Positions 8,936 to 17,664 of a stretch of DNA of 64,000 nt are shown piece after piece. This stretch comes from Verrucomicrobia bacterium UBA3841. GTDB lineage: Bacteria; Verrucomicrobiota; Kiritimatiellia; RFP12; UBA1067. The stretch is taken from NCBI GenBank assembly GCA_002392765.1, contig DGHT01000014.1, forward strand, positions 29,239 through 93,238, read 5' to 3'. Made by a program: the position numbers and the translations under genes. Numbering within the stretch: position 1 is the stretch's first letter; every line of letters begins with the position of its first letter. The notes beneath the pieces were generated by a model. The model worked only from the letters and a program-made list of their open reading frames with translations. It had not been told where the DNA came from and ran no database searches.

Positions 8936-8964
8936 AGTATACAAAAAAAGAGGCGAAATATCAA
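8936..8964 (-). promoter_or_regulatory. sigma-70 promoter of the TPR/Exb operon, predicted leaderless
   Basis: On the minus strand TTGATA (8959-8964) and TATACT (8936-8941) are separated by 17 bp. Only six bases lie between the -10 box and the ATG at 8929, so the usual +1 falls on the A of the start codon. No Shine-Dalgarno sequence is present. Confidence 0.7.
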
Positions 8965-8975
8965 GAAAAAAATGA

Positions 8976-9011
8976 AAGAACCGGGGATGGATTCGACCTT
9001 CCCCGGTTCTT
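8976..9011 (-). terminator. intrinsic terminator of fusA
   Basis: An 11-bp perfect stem (AAGAACCGGGG at 8976-8986 with CCCCGGTTCTT at 9001-9011) is followed on the minus strand by TCATTTTTTTCTT. A second perfect 9-bp hairpin (AATCCGGAA 9018-9026 with TTCCGGATT 9031-9039) overlaps the fusA stop codon just upstream. Confidence 0.85.
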
Positions 9012-9038
9012 CTCCGCAATCCGGAACCCGTTCCGGAT

Positions 9039-11138
9039 TTATTCCGCCGAAGCGCGGACTTTGCCTTCTTTGATGCGCTTTTCGACAACCGCCTTCGCGA
9101 TCGAGGCGGGGACGGCTTCGTACTGCTTGAAGATCATCGTGAACGAACCGCGTCCCTGCGTGACGGTGCGGATGGCGTTGGAGTAGCCGAACATCTCGCC
9201 GAGCGGGACCGTCGCCTTGATGAGCTTCACGCCCGCGCGGTCTTCCATGCCCTCGACGCGTCCGCGACGCTGGTTGATGGAGCCGTTCGCCGCGCCCATG
9301 TAGGTTTCGGGCACCGCGACCTCGACGTCCATCATAGGCTCGAGGAGCTGCGGCTTGGCCTTGAGGAAGGCCTGCTTGAAGCACTGCATGGCGCAGGTGA
9401 TGAACGCGAATTCGTTCGAGTCGACCTCGTGGTACGATCCGAAGAAGACCGTCGCCTTGACGTCCACGACCGGGAAGCCCGCGAGAGGACCGCTCTCAAG
9501 AGCCTTCCTGACGCCCTTTTCAACCGCCGGGATGTATTCCGTCGGGATGACGCCGCCCTTGATCTCGTTGACGAACTCGAAGCCCTTGCCGGGCTCCTGC
9601 GGTTCGAGCCTCAGGCAGACGTGCGCGTACTGGCCGCGGCCGCCGGACTGTTTGACGTGCTTGTACTCGTTCTCGACCTGCGTCTGGATCGTTTCGCGGT
9701 ACGCGACCTGCGGCGCGCCGACGTCGCACTCGACGTTGAATTCGCGTTTGAGACGGTCGACGATGACTTCGAGGTAGAGTTCGCCCATGCCGGCGATGAT
9801 CGTCTCGCTCGTCTCCTGGTCGTAGCTGACGACGAACGTCGGGTCTTCCATCGCGAGCGCGTGCAGCGCGACGCCGAGCTTTTCGTTGTCGCCGCGGCTC
9901 TTCGGCTTGACGGCGACGGAAATGACGGGCGCCGGGAAGTCGATGGACTCGAGCGTGATCGGGTTGGCGGGGTCGCAGAGCGTGTCGCCCGTTCTCGTCT
10001 GAGTCAGGCCGACGCACGCGACGATGTCTCCGGCGCGCGCTTCTTCAAGAGGCTCCTGCTTGTTGGCGTGCATGCGGAACAGACGGCTGATGCGCTGTTC
10101 CTGGTTGATCGTGGAGTCGAGAAGCTCGGCTCCGAGCTTCAGCGTTCCCGAATAGACGCGCACGAACGTGATCTTGCCCATGTTCTTGTCGGACATGATC
10201 TTGAACGCCAGGCCGCAGAACGGCTCGTCGTCGCTGGGCTCGCGCTTCTGGGACGGATCGTCGGCGGAAACCGCCGCGCCCGTGTCGAGAGGCGAGGGAA
10301 GGTAGTCGCAGATCGCGTCGAGAAGCGGCTGGACGCCCTTGTCCTTGAACGCGCTGCCGCAGAACGCGGGAGTGATCGTCCGCGCAAGGCACCCCTTGCG
10401 GATGGCGGCCTTGATTTCGTCGACCGTGAGTTCCTCGCCCGCGAAGAACTTCTCCATCAGGGCGTCGTCCTGCTCCGCGGCGGACTCGACCATCTTCTGA
10501 CGGTATTCTTGGGCCTTTTCGAGATATTCCTCGGGGATGTCCTTTTCGATGACGTTCTTGCCGAGGCTCTTCATGTCGAAGTAGAGCGCTTTCATGCGCA
10601 CGAGGTCGATGACGCCCTCGAAGGATTCAGCCGCGCCGATCGGTATGACCATCGGTACGGGATTCGCCTTGAGCTGCGTGCGCATCTGCTCCATGACGTT
10701 GTAGAAGTTCGCGCCGACGCGGTCCATCTTGTTGACGAACGCAATCTTCGGGACCTTGTACTTCTCGCTCTGACGCCAGACCTGCTCGGACTGGGGCTGG
10801 ACGCCGCCGACGGCGCAATAGAGAGCGACGGCTCCGTCGAGAACGCGCAGGGAGCGCTCGACCTCGGCCGTGAAGTCAACGTGTCCGGGGGTGTCGATCA
10901 GCGCGAGGCGGTACTGCCCCCACATGACCGTCGTAGCCGCAGACTGGATCGTGATGCCGCGCTCCTGCTCCTGGACCATGAAGTCCATCGTCGCAGCGCC
11001 GTCATGCACCTCGCCAATCTTGTAGTTTTTGCCCGAATAATACAAAATACGCTCGGAAGTGGTCGTCTTGCCACCATCGATGTGGGCCATGATGCCGAAA
11101 TTACGCACTCTTTCGAGCGGTATGTCACGCTTTGCCAT
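9039..11138 (-). CDS. fusA: elongation factor G
   Basis: The 699-residue GTPase drives translocation on the ribosome. The GTP-binding motifs are visible: G1 [10 protein letters not shown] (about 18-27), switch [10 protein letters not shown], and NKMD. Domains II, III, IV (with [22 protein letters not shown] split over its start) and V ([14 protein letters not shown]) follow in order and the length is normal. The G1 motif carries Gly where most EF-Gs have Ala (AHIDAGKT), and the C-terminal segment reads [14 protein letters not shown] instead of the commoner GYSTDLRS. A paralogous EF-G of the type found in spirochaetes and planctomycetes is therefore possible. ATG has AGGAG 6 nt upstream. It is a single-gene transcript with its own promoter and terminator. 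Confidence 0.95.
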   Translation of the reverse strand: MAKRDIPLERVRNFGIMAHIDGGKTTTSERILYYSGKNYKIGEVHDGAATMDFMVQEQERGITIQSAATTVMWGQYRLALIDTPGHVDFTAEVERSLRVLDGAVALYCAVGGVQPQSEQVWRQSEKYKVPKIAFVNKMDRVGANFYNVMEQMRTQLKANPVPMVIPIGAAESFEGVIDLVRMKALYFDMKSLGKNVIEKDIPEEYLEKAQEYRQKMVESAAEQDDALMEKFFAGEELTVDEIKAAIRKGCLARTITPAFCGSAFKDKGVQPLLDAICDYLPSPLDTGAAVSADDPSQKREPSDDEPFCGLAFKIMSDKNMGKITFVRVYSGTLKLGAELLDSTINQEQRISRLFRMHANKQEPLEEARAGDIVACVGLTQTRTGDTLCDPANPITLESIDFPAPVISVAVKPKSRGDNEKLGVALHALAMEDPTFVVSYDQETSETIIAGMGELYLEVIVDRLKREFNVECDVGAPQVAYRETIQTQVENEYKHVKQSGGRGQYAHVCLRLEPQEPGKGFEFVNEIKGGVIPTEYIPAVEKGVRKALESGPLAGFPVVDVKATVFFGSYHEVDSNEFAFITCAMQCFKQAFLKAKPQLLEPMMDVEVAVPETYMGAANGSINQRRGRVEGMEDRAGVKLIKATVPLGEMFGYSNAIRTVTQGRGSFTMIFKQYEAVPASIAKAVVEKRIKEGKVRASAE

Positions 11139-11176
11139 TGTGTCTCCTAGTTTAGGTATTTGAACATATAAATAAT

Positions 11177-11206
11177 ATTATATCGAAAAACACCCCATTT
11201 GGGCAA
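11177..11206 (-). promoter_or_regulatory. sigma-70 promoter of fusA
   Basis: TTGCCC (11201-11206) and TATAAT (11177-11182), read on the minus strand, are separated by 18 bp. The -10 box is about 38 nt from the fusA ATG. Confidence 0.7.
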
Positions 11207-11344
11207 GTGTTTTTTTTGGGGATCGGTAAATTTGGCGCGCACCGCTTCGAACGCCCAAATAAAATCTTTATCCCGGTGAGCTGAATTTGCAATTTCTATT
11301 TTCAATTTTGCAAGAAATTCCACTACACCAAAACTCTCCAGTTG

Positions 11345-11353
11345 TGGTATAAT
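11345..11353 (+). promoter_or_regulatory. extended -10 promoter of the phytase-like gene
   Basis: TGG-TATAAT forms an extended -10 element. No good -35 is seen 16-18 bp upstream. It would give a leader of about 155 nt to the ATG at 11514. Confidence 0.45.
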
Positions 11354-11391
11354 TTTTATGAGCCACTTGCAAAACCTACTTGTTTGTCTCA

Positions 11392-11418
11392 CGCAAAGTA
11401 CGCTAAGTTCGCAAAGCA
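11392..11418. repeat. 9-bp tandem repeat, three units
   Basis: CGCAAAGTA, CGCTAAGTT and CGCAAAGCA follow each other in the leader of the phytase-like gene. The rest of 11207-11513 is A/T-rich. Apart from the promoter and this repeat I see nothing coding in it. Confidence 0.6.
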
Positions 11419-11513
11419 ACCCTAAAAACACGGCTTCGCGCACTTCTCGAACTTCGCGTAAGATATATTCGGGAGTTATGCAATTGCCTCTTATGTTTTA
11501 CAAAGGTTTATAT

Positions 11514-13901
11514 ATGTCTACATATACTTCTACAATTAAAGTTGCAGTTTTGACGGCAATGTTCGCGACAGTCCGGCTCTCAGCCGGAGCGGCGCTGAAG
11601 GTGACGACTGTTTCCCAAGTGACGAGACCTTATAGCTCCACGTATGGCGCGGAGCAGATAAGCGGCATCACTTATGCCGGAGGCGACCTATACTACGCCG
11701 TCGACGACAACGATAAGAAATTATATCCGATCACGCTGAAGATCAACCGCGAAACTGGTTCGCTTGCGTCGGGGACAAACGGAATGGACATCGGGACAGG
11801 CGTTGTTATGTCCGGCGGCAATGACATGGAGGGATGCGCATTCGATCCGGCGTCCGGCAAGGTGTGGATTTCACAGGAGACGAGCGCGCTCATCCGCGAG
11901 TTCGATCCATCGAGTGGCGATCTTCTCCGCTCGGCTCCGGTTCCCGCCGTGCAAAAGCAGTATGCCGGGAACTACAGCCTTGAGGCGCTGACCATCTCCG
12001 GCGACGGAATGACGATGTGGACTTGCAACGAAGAGGCGTTGAAGGTCGATGGAAATCTTGCTACGAACTCGGTCGGTTCCGTGGTGCGACTGACGCGGTT
12101 CACGCGCGAGTCGGTCTATGACAACTGGACGCCGAACGGTGAATGGGCGTATGAGACGCAGCCTATCGGATCTGTAAAAGATGAACACACACGAAGCGGA
12201 GCCTCTGGACTCTGTGCGCTGCCAGACGGCACTCTGCTTGTTCTTGAAAGGCGCTGCTACAACCCGGAGGGATGGTTCCCTGATTTTCAGGTTCGCATCT
12301 ACCAGGTTGACTTCACAGGTGCAGACGACGTCTCGTCCATTGCGTCGCTTAAGACCGCCACATACAAGAAGGTGTCCAAGACGCAGCTGTGGGAATACCA
12401 TCACGGCAGCGATATGCCGAACTACGAGGGCATGTGCCTCGGGCCGAGCCTGAATGACGGTTCCTGCATGATCGTGCTTGTAAGCGACGGCGGTTCATAC
12501 GCGGAGGAGGGAGTCTTCACGCTTAAGCTCTCTGGACTCAACATCCGCACCGTCAATTTCACGAAGCCCGGGGTTGGATCGTCGTCGATCGTCGGCGGAC
12601 CCTATCGCTACATGGACGGCACGAAAATCAGCCTGTCTGTAGCGGGCGCGGAATACGCGTCGGCGTACACGAACAACGCGGCGAGCTGCACAAACGTCGC
12701 GTGGAACCTGACCGGAACGGCAAGCGGCCTTATGGATTGGGGTTCCGGCTCGTCGGCGTCGTTTACAGTCAACGAAGACTGCACCTTTTCGTGGGGCTTC
12801 AAGTCCAACGTCGCAGCGACACCGATTGATAACGCCGACAGTTTTGAAATCTATCCTGCCGGCGCGCTCGCATCCGACGGCGGGGTCGGAGCCTGGACCG
12901 GGGAGGCGGAAGTCGTCGCGGCGGATTACACGCCGCCGAATCCGCCCGGATTCCCGATGCCCAAGGACGCGCACACGAAAGTTCTCGATATCGAGGATTC
13001 GGCCTCGCGCGTATTCTCCTGCACGACGAACGGAAACGATGTGCTCGATATGATGATCGCCGTCAACAGGCGCTCAGACGACGAGCCGCCGCTGGAACTG
13101 GATGGCAAAGAGAAAGTAGTCATCGTATGCGACACGGACGGCAGGCTGAAGCTTCTCTGCCGCGATGCGGACGGCAAGGAGGTCTGGGTCGCGCTTTCGG
13201 ACACCGCATACCGGAACGGCGACTGGGTGAGGCTTTCGATTTCGCTCGACTCCACCGCGAAGCCCGGCGAGACATACGCGCTCGTGCGCATCAACGGCGA
13301 AGCATGTGTGACGGACTTCGGCGTGCGCTCCCCGCTCGACGCGGCGAACCGCGGCGCATGGCACAGGACGCTTTCGGCGAACGGCGGCGGACGGATATGC
13401 GCGCTAGATCTGCGCGGCGCGCTCAAGGTGGACGATGTCATAAAGACGACCCAGGATTTCGAGACGGAGCTTTCGGCCGAGACAACGCAAATCGACGGCG
13501 TGAGCGTGGCCTGGCTGAAGTCCAAGGGGCTCGGTCTCAATCCCGAAGCGCCCGCGCCCGGCGCAAATCTGAGGAAGCTCGGCTATATTCTCGGCGACAT
13601 ATACGACGCCGGACTCGACCCGGCGAAGGACGAGCCTTTCGACATCACGGGAATCAGAATCCTTGACGACGGGAGAATTGAAATTTCGTTCAACGGCGTA
13701 CGCGAGGATCTCGGCAGGGATGCCCGCGCCGCTCTCTATCCCGTATACTGGATGGGAACGATCGGCGCGACGGAGTCGCCGGTAGAGGGGTCGACGGAGA
13801 TTGCCGTGGACGGCGGCGTGAAGCGCACCGTCTGGACGAGCAAAGACCCGCTCACCGAAACGCAGGGCTTCTACCGAGTGAGGGTGAACAGCGGAAGATA
13901 G
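11514..13901 (+). CDS. secreted phytase-like beta-propeller protein with C-terminal lectin-like domain
   Basis: The ATG at 11514 is chosen because AAGG lies 7 nt upstream and a signal peptide follows (VAVLTAMFATVRLSAGA). The frame is open further upstream from 11358 but that part is low-complexity. The first 370 residues or so have the esterase/phytase-like propeller pattern (ISGITYAGGDLYYAVDDND, SLEALTISGDGMTMWTCNEE, NYEGMCLGPSLNDGS). They are followed by a short beta-domain and a concanavalin-like module (about 480-650) with the LDIEDSASRVFSCTTNGND motif. The C-terminus ends in TQGFYRVRVN, a tail often seen on secreted proteins of this bacterial group. Substrate is unknown; phosphomonoester hydrolysis is only suggested by the family. 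Confidence 0.75.
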   Translation: MSTYTSTIKVAVLTAMFATVRLSAGAALKVTTVSQVTRPYSSTYGAEQISGITYAGGDLYYAVDDNDKKLYPITLKINRETGSLASGTNGMDIGTGVVMSGGNDMEGCAFDPASGKVWISQETSALIREFDPSSGDLLRSAPVPAVQKQYAGNYSLEALTISGDGMTMWTCNEEALKVDGNLATNSVGSVVRLTRFTRESVYDNWTPNGEWAYETQPIGSVKDEHTRSGASGLCALPDGTLLVLERRCYNPEGWFPDFQVRIYQVDFTGADDVSSIASLKTATYKKVSKTQLWEYHHGSDMPNYEGMCLGPSLNDGSCMIVLVSDGGSYAEEGVFTLKLSGLNIRTVNFTKPGVGSSSIVGGPYRYMDGTKISLSVAGAEYASAYTNNAASCTNVAWNLTGTASGLMDWGSGSSASFTVNEDCTFSWGFKSNVAATPIDNADSFEIYPAGALASDGGVGAWTGEAEVVAADYTPPNPPGFPMPKDAHTKVLDIEDSASRVFSCTTNGNDVLDMMIAVNRRSDDEPPLELDGKEKVVIVCDTDGRLKLLCRDADGKEVWVALSDTAYRNGDWVRLSISLDSTAKPGETYALVRINGEACVTDFGVRSPLDAANRGAWHRTLSANGGGRICALDLRGALKVDDVIKTTQDFETELSAETTQIDGVSVAWLKSKGLGLNPEAPAPGANLRKLGYILGDIYDAGLDPAKDEPFDITGIRILDDGRIEISFNGVREDLGRDARAALYPVYWMGTIGATESPVEGSTEIAVDGGVKRTVWTSKDPLTETQGFYRVRVNSGR

Positions 13902-13914
13902 CCGCTGTCCGCAG

Positions 13915-14469
13915 TTACGCGCGAGCACCGGCGGACAGCGAAAATTCGCAGCCGCACCATGACTGGCGGTACAGGCCGAGCACCGCGGAGCGTTCGAGAG
14001 AGCGCAGGAAACCGTTCTTCTTCTTGAAGTCGATTTCGAGAAAATCGACGCCGTGTTCGCGCGCCGCTGCGCGGCCGGCCTCGAAAACCATGCTCGAAAT
14101 CTTGTGCGGGGATATGGTAAGAGACGTCGTGAAGGCCGCGTAGCCGTGAGATGCCGCGTACGCCGCGGCGCGTCTCATGCTGAAAAGAAAACAGCGCGCG
14201 CACCTCATACCCTTCTCCGGATCGCATTCGTGTCCGGCGGCGGCGTCCCGGAGCCAGGAATCGTGATCGTACGGATCGACCGCTATGTCCGCACCGTCCG
14301 CCGCAGCAAGTCTGCGCGCCTGTTCGAGGCGGAGGTTGAACTCCTCCGCGGTGTTGATGTTCGAATTGGAGAAGTAGAGCGAAACGCCGCAGTCCGGCCG
14401 CTCCTCCCTGAATCGAGGCAGCGCCCCGCTCGCGCAGGGTCCGCAGCATACGTGCAGAAGCGCGTTCAA
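13915..14469 (-). CDS. queH: epoxyqueuosine reductase QueH
   Basis: The 184-residue protein carries the QueH (DUF208) cysteine pattern: LHVCCGPC near the N-terminus, MRCARCF in the middle and WCGCEFS near the C-terminus, for metal-site binding. QueH performs the last step of queuosine tRNA modification, reducing epoxyqueuosine to queuosine, as a non-orthologous replacement of QueG. It overlaps panB by 4 nt (ATGA) and is convergent with the phytase-like gene, with 13 nt between stops. The common family motif YCGC is WCGC here. Confidence 0.9.
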   Translation of the reverse strand: MNALLHVCCGPCASGALPRFREERPDCGVSLYFSNSNINTAEEFNLRLEQARRLAAADGADIAVDPYDHDSWLRDAAAGHECDPEKGMRCARCFLFSMRRAAAYAASHGYAAFTTSLTISPHKISSMVFEAGRAAAREHGVDFLEIDFKKKNGFLRSLERSAVLGLYRQSWCGCEFSLSAGARA

Positions 14470-15239
14470 GACGGAAACGCTCCGTTCGCCACGTCATCCA
14501 CGTAGCGGGCGAACGCCTTGCGCGCCTCGTCCGCGAAGTCGGCGTATTTCCTGGCGAACGGCGGAGGATTGGCGTTCAGTCCGAGAAGATCGTGCATCAC
14601 GAGCCACTGCGCGTCGCACCCGCCTCCGGCGCCGACTCCGATCGTTACGATTCCGAGGCACGAGGTTATTTCCGCTGCAAGATCGGACGGGATGCATTCG
14701 AGAGTGACGGCGAACGCGCCGGCCGCCTCGACCGCCCGCGCGTCGCGCATTATCTTCTCGGCCGCCTCGCGGGTCTTGCCCTGCCGCTTGAACCCGCCGT
14801 ACTCGTTGACGCTCTGCGGCATCATTCCGACATGGGCGAGGACGGGGATGCCGCACTCGACAAAACGGCGGATCAGCGGAGCGAAAGATTCGCCGCCTTC
14901 AAGTTTGACGGCGTCCGCCCCGGCCTTTAGACACTTGACGGCGTTCGCGACGGCCTCGTCCGCGCCGCACTGGTATGAACCGAACGGCATGTCGGCCACG
15001 ACAAGCGCATCCTTGGCCGCCCGCGCCACAGCCGCCGTCGCCATGAGAGTATGCTCCATCGTCACGGGAATGGTGGTTTCGAAACCGAGGGTCGTCATCC
15101 CCATCGAATCGCCGACAAGCAGTATCGGCACCCCGGCTTCGTCCGCCAGCCGGGCGAAGCACGCGTCGTACGCCGTGGCGCAACCGAGCTTGCGCACTCC
15201 CTTGGCCGCCCTGATCGCGGCGACATTCCACTTTTTCAC
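14466..15239 (-). CDS. panB: 3-methyl-2-oxobutanoate hydroxymethyltransferase
   Basis: The 257-residue enzyme makes ketopantoate from 2-oxoisovalerate and methylene-tetrahydrofolate, the first committed step of pantothenate/CoA synthesis. Family motifs are GDSMGMTTLGFETTIPVT (metal and substrate pocket), DMPFGSYQ, KLEGG and HVGMMPQSV. The conserved catalytic Glu lies in the VTLECIP segment. Start is GTG (VKKWNVAAIRAAK) with AGGAGG 5 nt upstream. It is translationally coupled to queH and 16 nt downstream of obg. Confidence 0.95.
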   Translation of the reverse strand: MKKWNVAAIRAAKGVRKLGCATAYDACFARLADEAGVPILLVGDSMGMTTLGFETTIPVTMEHTLMATAAVARAAKDALVVADMPFGSYQCGADEAVANAVKCLKAGADAVKLEGGESFAPLIRRFVECGIPVLAHVGMMPQSVNEYGGFKRQGKTREAAEKIMRDARAVEAAGAFAVTLECIPSDLAAEITSCLGIVTIGVGAGGGCDAQWLVMHDLLGLNANPPPFARKYADFADEARKAFARYVDDVANGAFPS

Positions 15240-15255
15240 AGAATCCTCCTGCCTG

Positions 15256-16413
15256 TCAATGCACGTTGCCCCGGCTCGGGTGCGATTTCGCCTTCGGCTT
15301 TTCCAGTTTGAGGAAAGTCGCGAACTTCATCGCCTCGGCCGGTATCTCGTCGCCGGTCGTGTCCGGCATGTCATTCAAATCCAAACCGTGGGGCGCATGC
15401 GTATGGTGGAAACGCGTCTGCGGCGACACCAGTTCGCGCAGCGCCCGCTTGAACGCTTCTACATCGCCCGACGCGCACGACGTCCTGACCGGGGTGACAC
15501 CCGTCTCCCTTTCGAAGCGCGCAAGATTCTCCGCGCTCTCCTCCGCGTCCATCTTGTTGGCGACGACCACGTACGGACGCGACGAAAGTTCCGCGGAATA
15601 TTCGTCTATTTCCTTCTTGAGGATTTCGTAATCCTTCCAGGGTTCGCGTCCGTCCGTCCCCGCCATGTCTATCACGTAAACGAGGACTTTGGATCTTTCG
15701 AGATGCCTGAGGAAATCCAGTCCGAGTCCGACGCCCTTCGCCGCCCCTTCGATTATCCCGGGCACGTCCGCGACTGTGATTTTCGCCCAGTCGTCGTACA
15801 CTACCGTCCCCACGATAGGGTTCAGCGTCGTGAACGGATAGCTGGCGATTTTCGGCGTGGCCGACGATATGGCGGAAAGCAGCGAACTCTTCCCGGCGTT
15901 GGGAAATCCGAGCAGACCGGCGTCGGCTATCGTTTTCAGTTCGAGCCTGAGCCGCCTTTCCTCCGCCGCGCCGCCGGGAGTGTGTTCCGTGGGGGCCTGG
16001 TTGACCGACGACTTGAAATGCACGTTTCCGAATCCGCCGGCACCCCCTTTGGCGACGATCGCGCGCTGGCCGGGCTCGACGATGTCCGCTATGAAAAGGC
16101 CCGAATCTTCGTCGTAGACTTCGGTGCCGGGCGGCACGGGAACGACCAGATCCTTCCCGCGGCGCCCGGACATCTTCTGTCCCTGGCCGGGCGCTCCGTC
16201 TTCCGCGAAGCATTTCGGATCGTAGAAAAGGGAAAGGAGGGAATTGACGTGCTCGGAGGCGACGAATACGACATCGCCCCCGCGCCCGCCGTCGCCGCCG
16301 TCGGGTCCGCCGAACTCGACAAGGGCCTCGCGGCGGAACGACATCGCCCCGTCGCCGCCCTTGCCGGAACGGACGAGCACCGTGACCTGGTCTATGAACG
16401 TTTTCGACTTCAC
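15256..16413 (-). CDS. obgE: Obg-family ribosome-assembly GTPase
   Basis: The 385-residue protein has the glycine-rich Obg fold (1-160, GKGGDGAMSFRREALVEFGG) followed by a G domain: GFPNAGKSSLLSAIS (G1), the TTLNP switch, DVPG (G3), NKMD (G4) and a TSC-type G5. Obg proteins act in large-subunit maturation and stress control. The start is GTG without a clear ribosome-binding site. The C-terminal 50 residues are a short variable tail rather than an OCT domain. Confidence 0.95.
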   Translation of the reverse strand: MKSKTFIDQVTVLVRSGKGGDGAMSFRREALVEFGGPDGGDGGRGGDVVFVASEHVNSLLSLFYDPKCFAEDGAPGQGQKMSGRRGKDLVVPVPPGTEVYDEDSGLFIADIVEPGQRAIVAKGGAGGFGNVHFKSSVNQAPTEHTPGGAAEERRLRLELKTIADAGLLGFPNAGKSSLLSAISSATPKIASYPFTTLNPIVGTVVYDDWAKITVADVPGIIEGAAKGVGLGLDFLRHLERSKVLVYVIDMAGTDGREPWKDYEILKKEIDEYSAELSSRPYVVVANKMDAEESAENLARFERETGVTPVRTSCASGDVEAFKRALRELVSPQTRFHHTHAPHGLDLNDMPDTTGDEIPAEAMKFATFLKLEKPKAKSHPSRGNVH

Positions 16414-16428
16414 GGATGCGTATGCGCC

Positions 16429-17577
16429 TTACATGAGGCTCGTGTAGAGCTTCTGGATATCCTTGACCGTGCAGTCGCGCGGATTGCCCGGGCGGCATGC
16501 GTCCGCATAGGCGGATTCCGAGAGGAACTTGACGTCCTCTTTCTTCAGCACACCCTTTAGATCCGGCGGAATGCCGACATCGGCGGCGAGCTTTTCGACC
16601 GCCGCGATAGCGGCTTTCCTGGCGTCGGCGAGCGACATCGCCTCGACGCCCTTGACGCCCATCGCGGCGGCTATCTGGCGGTATTTGCCGCCCGACTTCG
16701 AAGCGTTGAACTTCATCGCCGTCGGAAGCAGTATCGCGCACGCCTTTCCGTGAGGCATGTCGTAGAGGGCCGAAAGGCCGTGCGCCATCGCGTGGTCGAT
16801 TCCGAGGCCGACGTTGGAAAAGCCCATGCCGGCGATATACTGGCCGAGCGCCATGCCCTCGCGCCCCTTGGGATCGTTGGCTACGGCCGCCCTCAGCGAT
16901 TGTGAAATCAGACGGATCGCTTCAAGGTGCATCATGTCCGTCATGGCGCACGCGCCCTTGGTGATGAACCCTTCGATGGCGTGGGTGAGAGCGTCCATTC
17001 CGGTGAACGCGGTAAGACCCTTGGGCATGGAAGACATCATGTCCGGATCGACGAAAGCGACGCACGGGATGTCGTGCGGGTCGATGCAGACGAATTTGCG
17101 GTGCTTTTCCTCGTCGGTGATGACGTAGTTGATCGTCACCTCGGCGGCGGTGCCGGCAGTCGTCGGGACGGCCAGGATCGGCTTGGACGGCTTCTTCGTA
17201 GGCGCCACGCCCTCGAGGCTGCGCACGTCGGCGAAGGAGGGGTTCGCGGCGATTATGCCCACCGCCTTCGCGGTGTCGATGGACGATCCGCCGCCAATGG
17301 CGACGATGCAGTCGGCCTTCGCCTTCTTGAACGCCTTCACACCGCTCTTGACGTTTTCTATCGTGGGATTCGGCTTGATTCCGGTGTAGAGCGCGTACGG
17401 AACGCCCGCTTTCTCCAAAAGGCCCGTGACCTTCGCCGAGACGCCGAATTTGACGAGATCCGGATCGGAGAACACGATGGGTTTCTTGAGGCCGCGCGCC
17501 TTGAGTTCCGCGGTTATGGACGCGATGGCGCCTTTGCCGTGGTATGAAGTTTCATTCAGGATAATTCTTGTTGCCAT
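16429..17577 (-). CDS. iron-containing alcohol dehydrogenase
   Basis: The 382-residue enzyme belongs to the group III (Fe-dependent) alcohol dehydrogenases. The NAD site GGGSSIDTAKAVG is at about 95-107. The metal ligands lie in the TGMDALTHAIEGF region and the GIDHAMAHGLSALYDMPHGKACAI region (His-x3-His type spacing). The family includes lactaldehyde reductase (FucO), 1,3-propanediol dehydrogenase and butanol dehydrogenase; substrate cannot be set from sequence. ATG is preceded by AAGGAGA. It has its own promoter and sits just upstream of obg on the same strand. Confidence 0.92.
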   Translation of the reverse strand: MATRIILNETSYHGKGAIASITAELKARGLKKPIVFSDPDLVKFGVSAKVTGLLEKAGVPYALYTGIKPNPTIENVKSGVKAFKKAKADCIVAIGGGSSIDTAKAVGIIAANPSFADVRSLEGVAPTKKPSKPILAVPTTAGTAAEVTINYVITDEEKHRKFVCIDPHDIPCVAFVDPDMMSSMPKGLTAFTGMDALTHAIEGFITKGACAMTDMMHLEAIRLISQSLRAAVANDPKGREGMALGQYIAGMGFSNVGLGIDHAMAHGLSALYDMPHGKACAILLPTAMKFNASKSGGKYRQIAAAMGVKGVEAMSLADARKAAIAAVEKLAADVGIPPDLKGVLKKEDVKFLSESAYADACRPGNPRDCTVKDIQKLYTSLM

Positions 17578-17610
17578 GCCACAATCTCCTTGGATTTTGG
17601 ATTTTCCGGT

Positions 17611-17639
17611 ATTATATCAAAAAAATGGAATCCGTGCAA
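17611..17639 (-). promoter_or_regulatory. sigma-70 promoter of the alcohol dehydrogenase gene
   Basis: On the minus strand TTGCAC (17634-17639), a 17-bp spacer ending in TTTTTTTGA, and TATAAT (17611-17616). The TGA directly before TATAAT makes an extended -10. Confidence 0.75.
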
Positions 17640-17664
17640 TTTCCGCCGCCGCGCGACCCGGCAT

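Noticed and set aside
8930..9088. Upstream-extended start of the TPR protein
   Set aside because: It would run through the fusA terminator and its stop codon, and the residues are basic low-complexity; the ATG at 8929 follows a good promoter and begins a signal peptide.
11147..11443. A 98-residue open frame on the minus strand upstream of fusA
   Set aside because: It contains the fusA promoter and a 9-bp repeat, has no ribosome-binding site and resembles no family.
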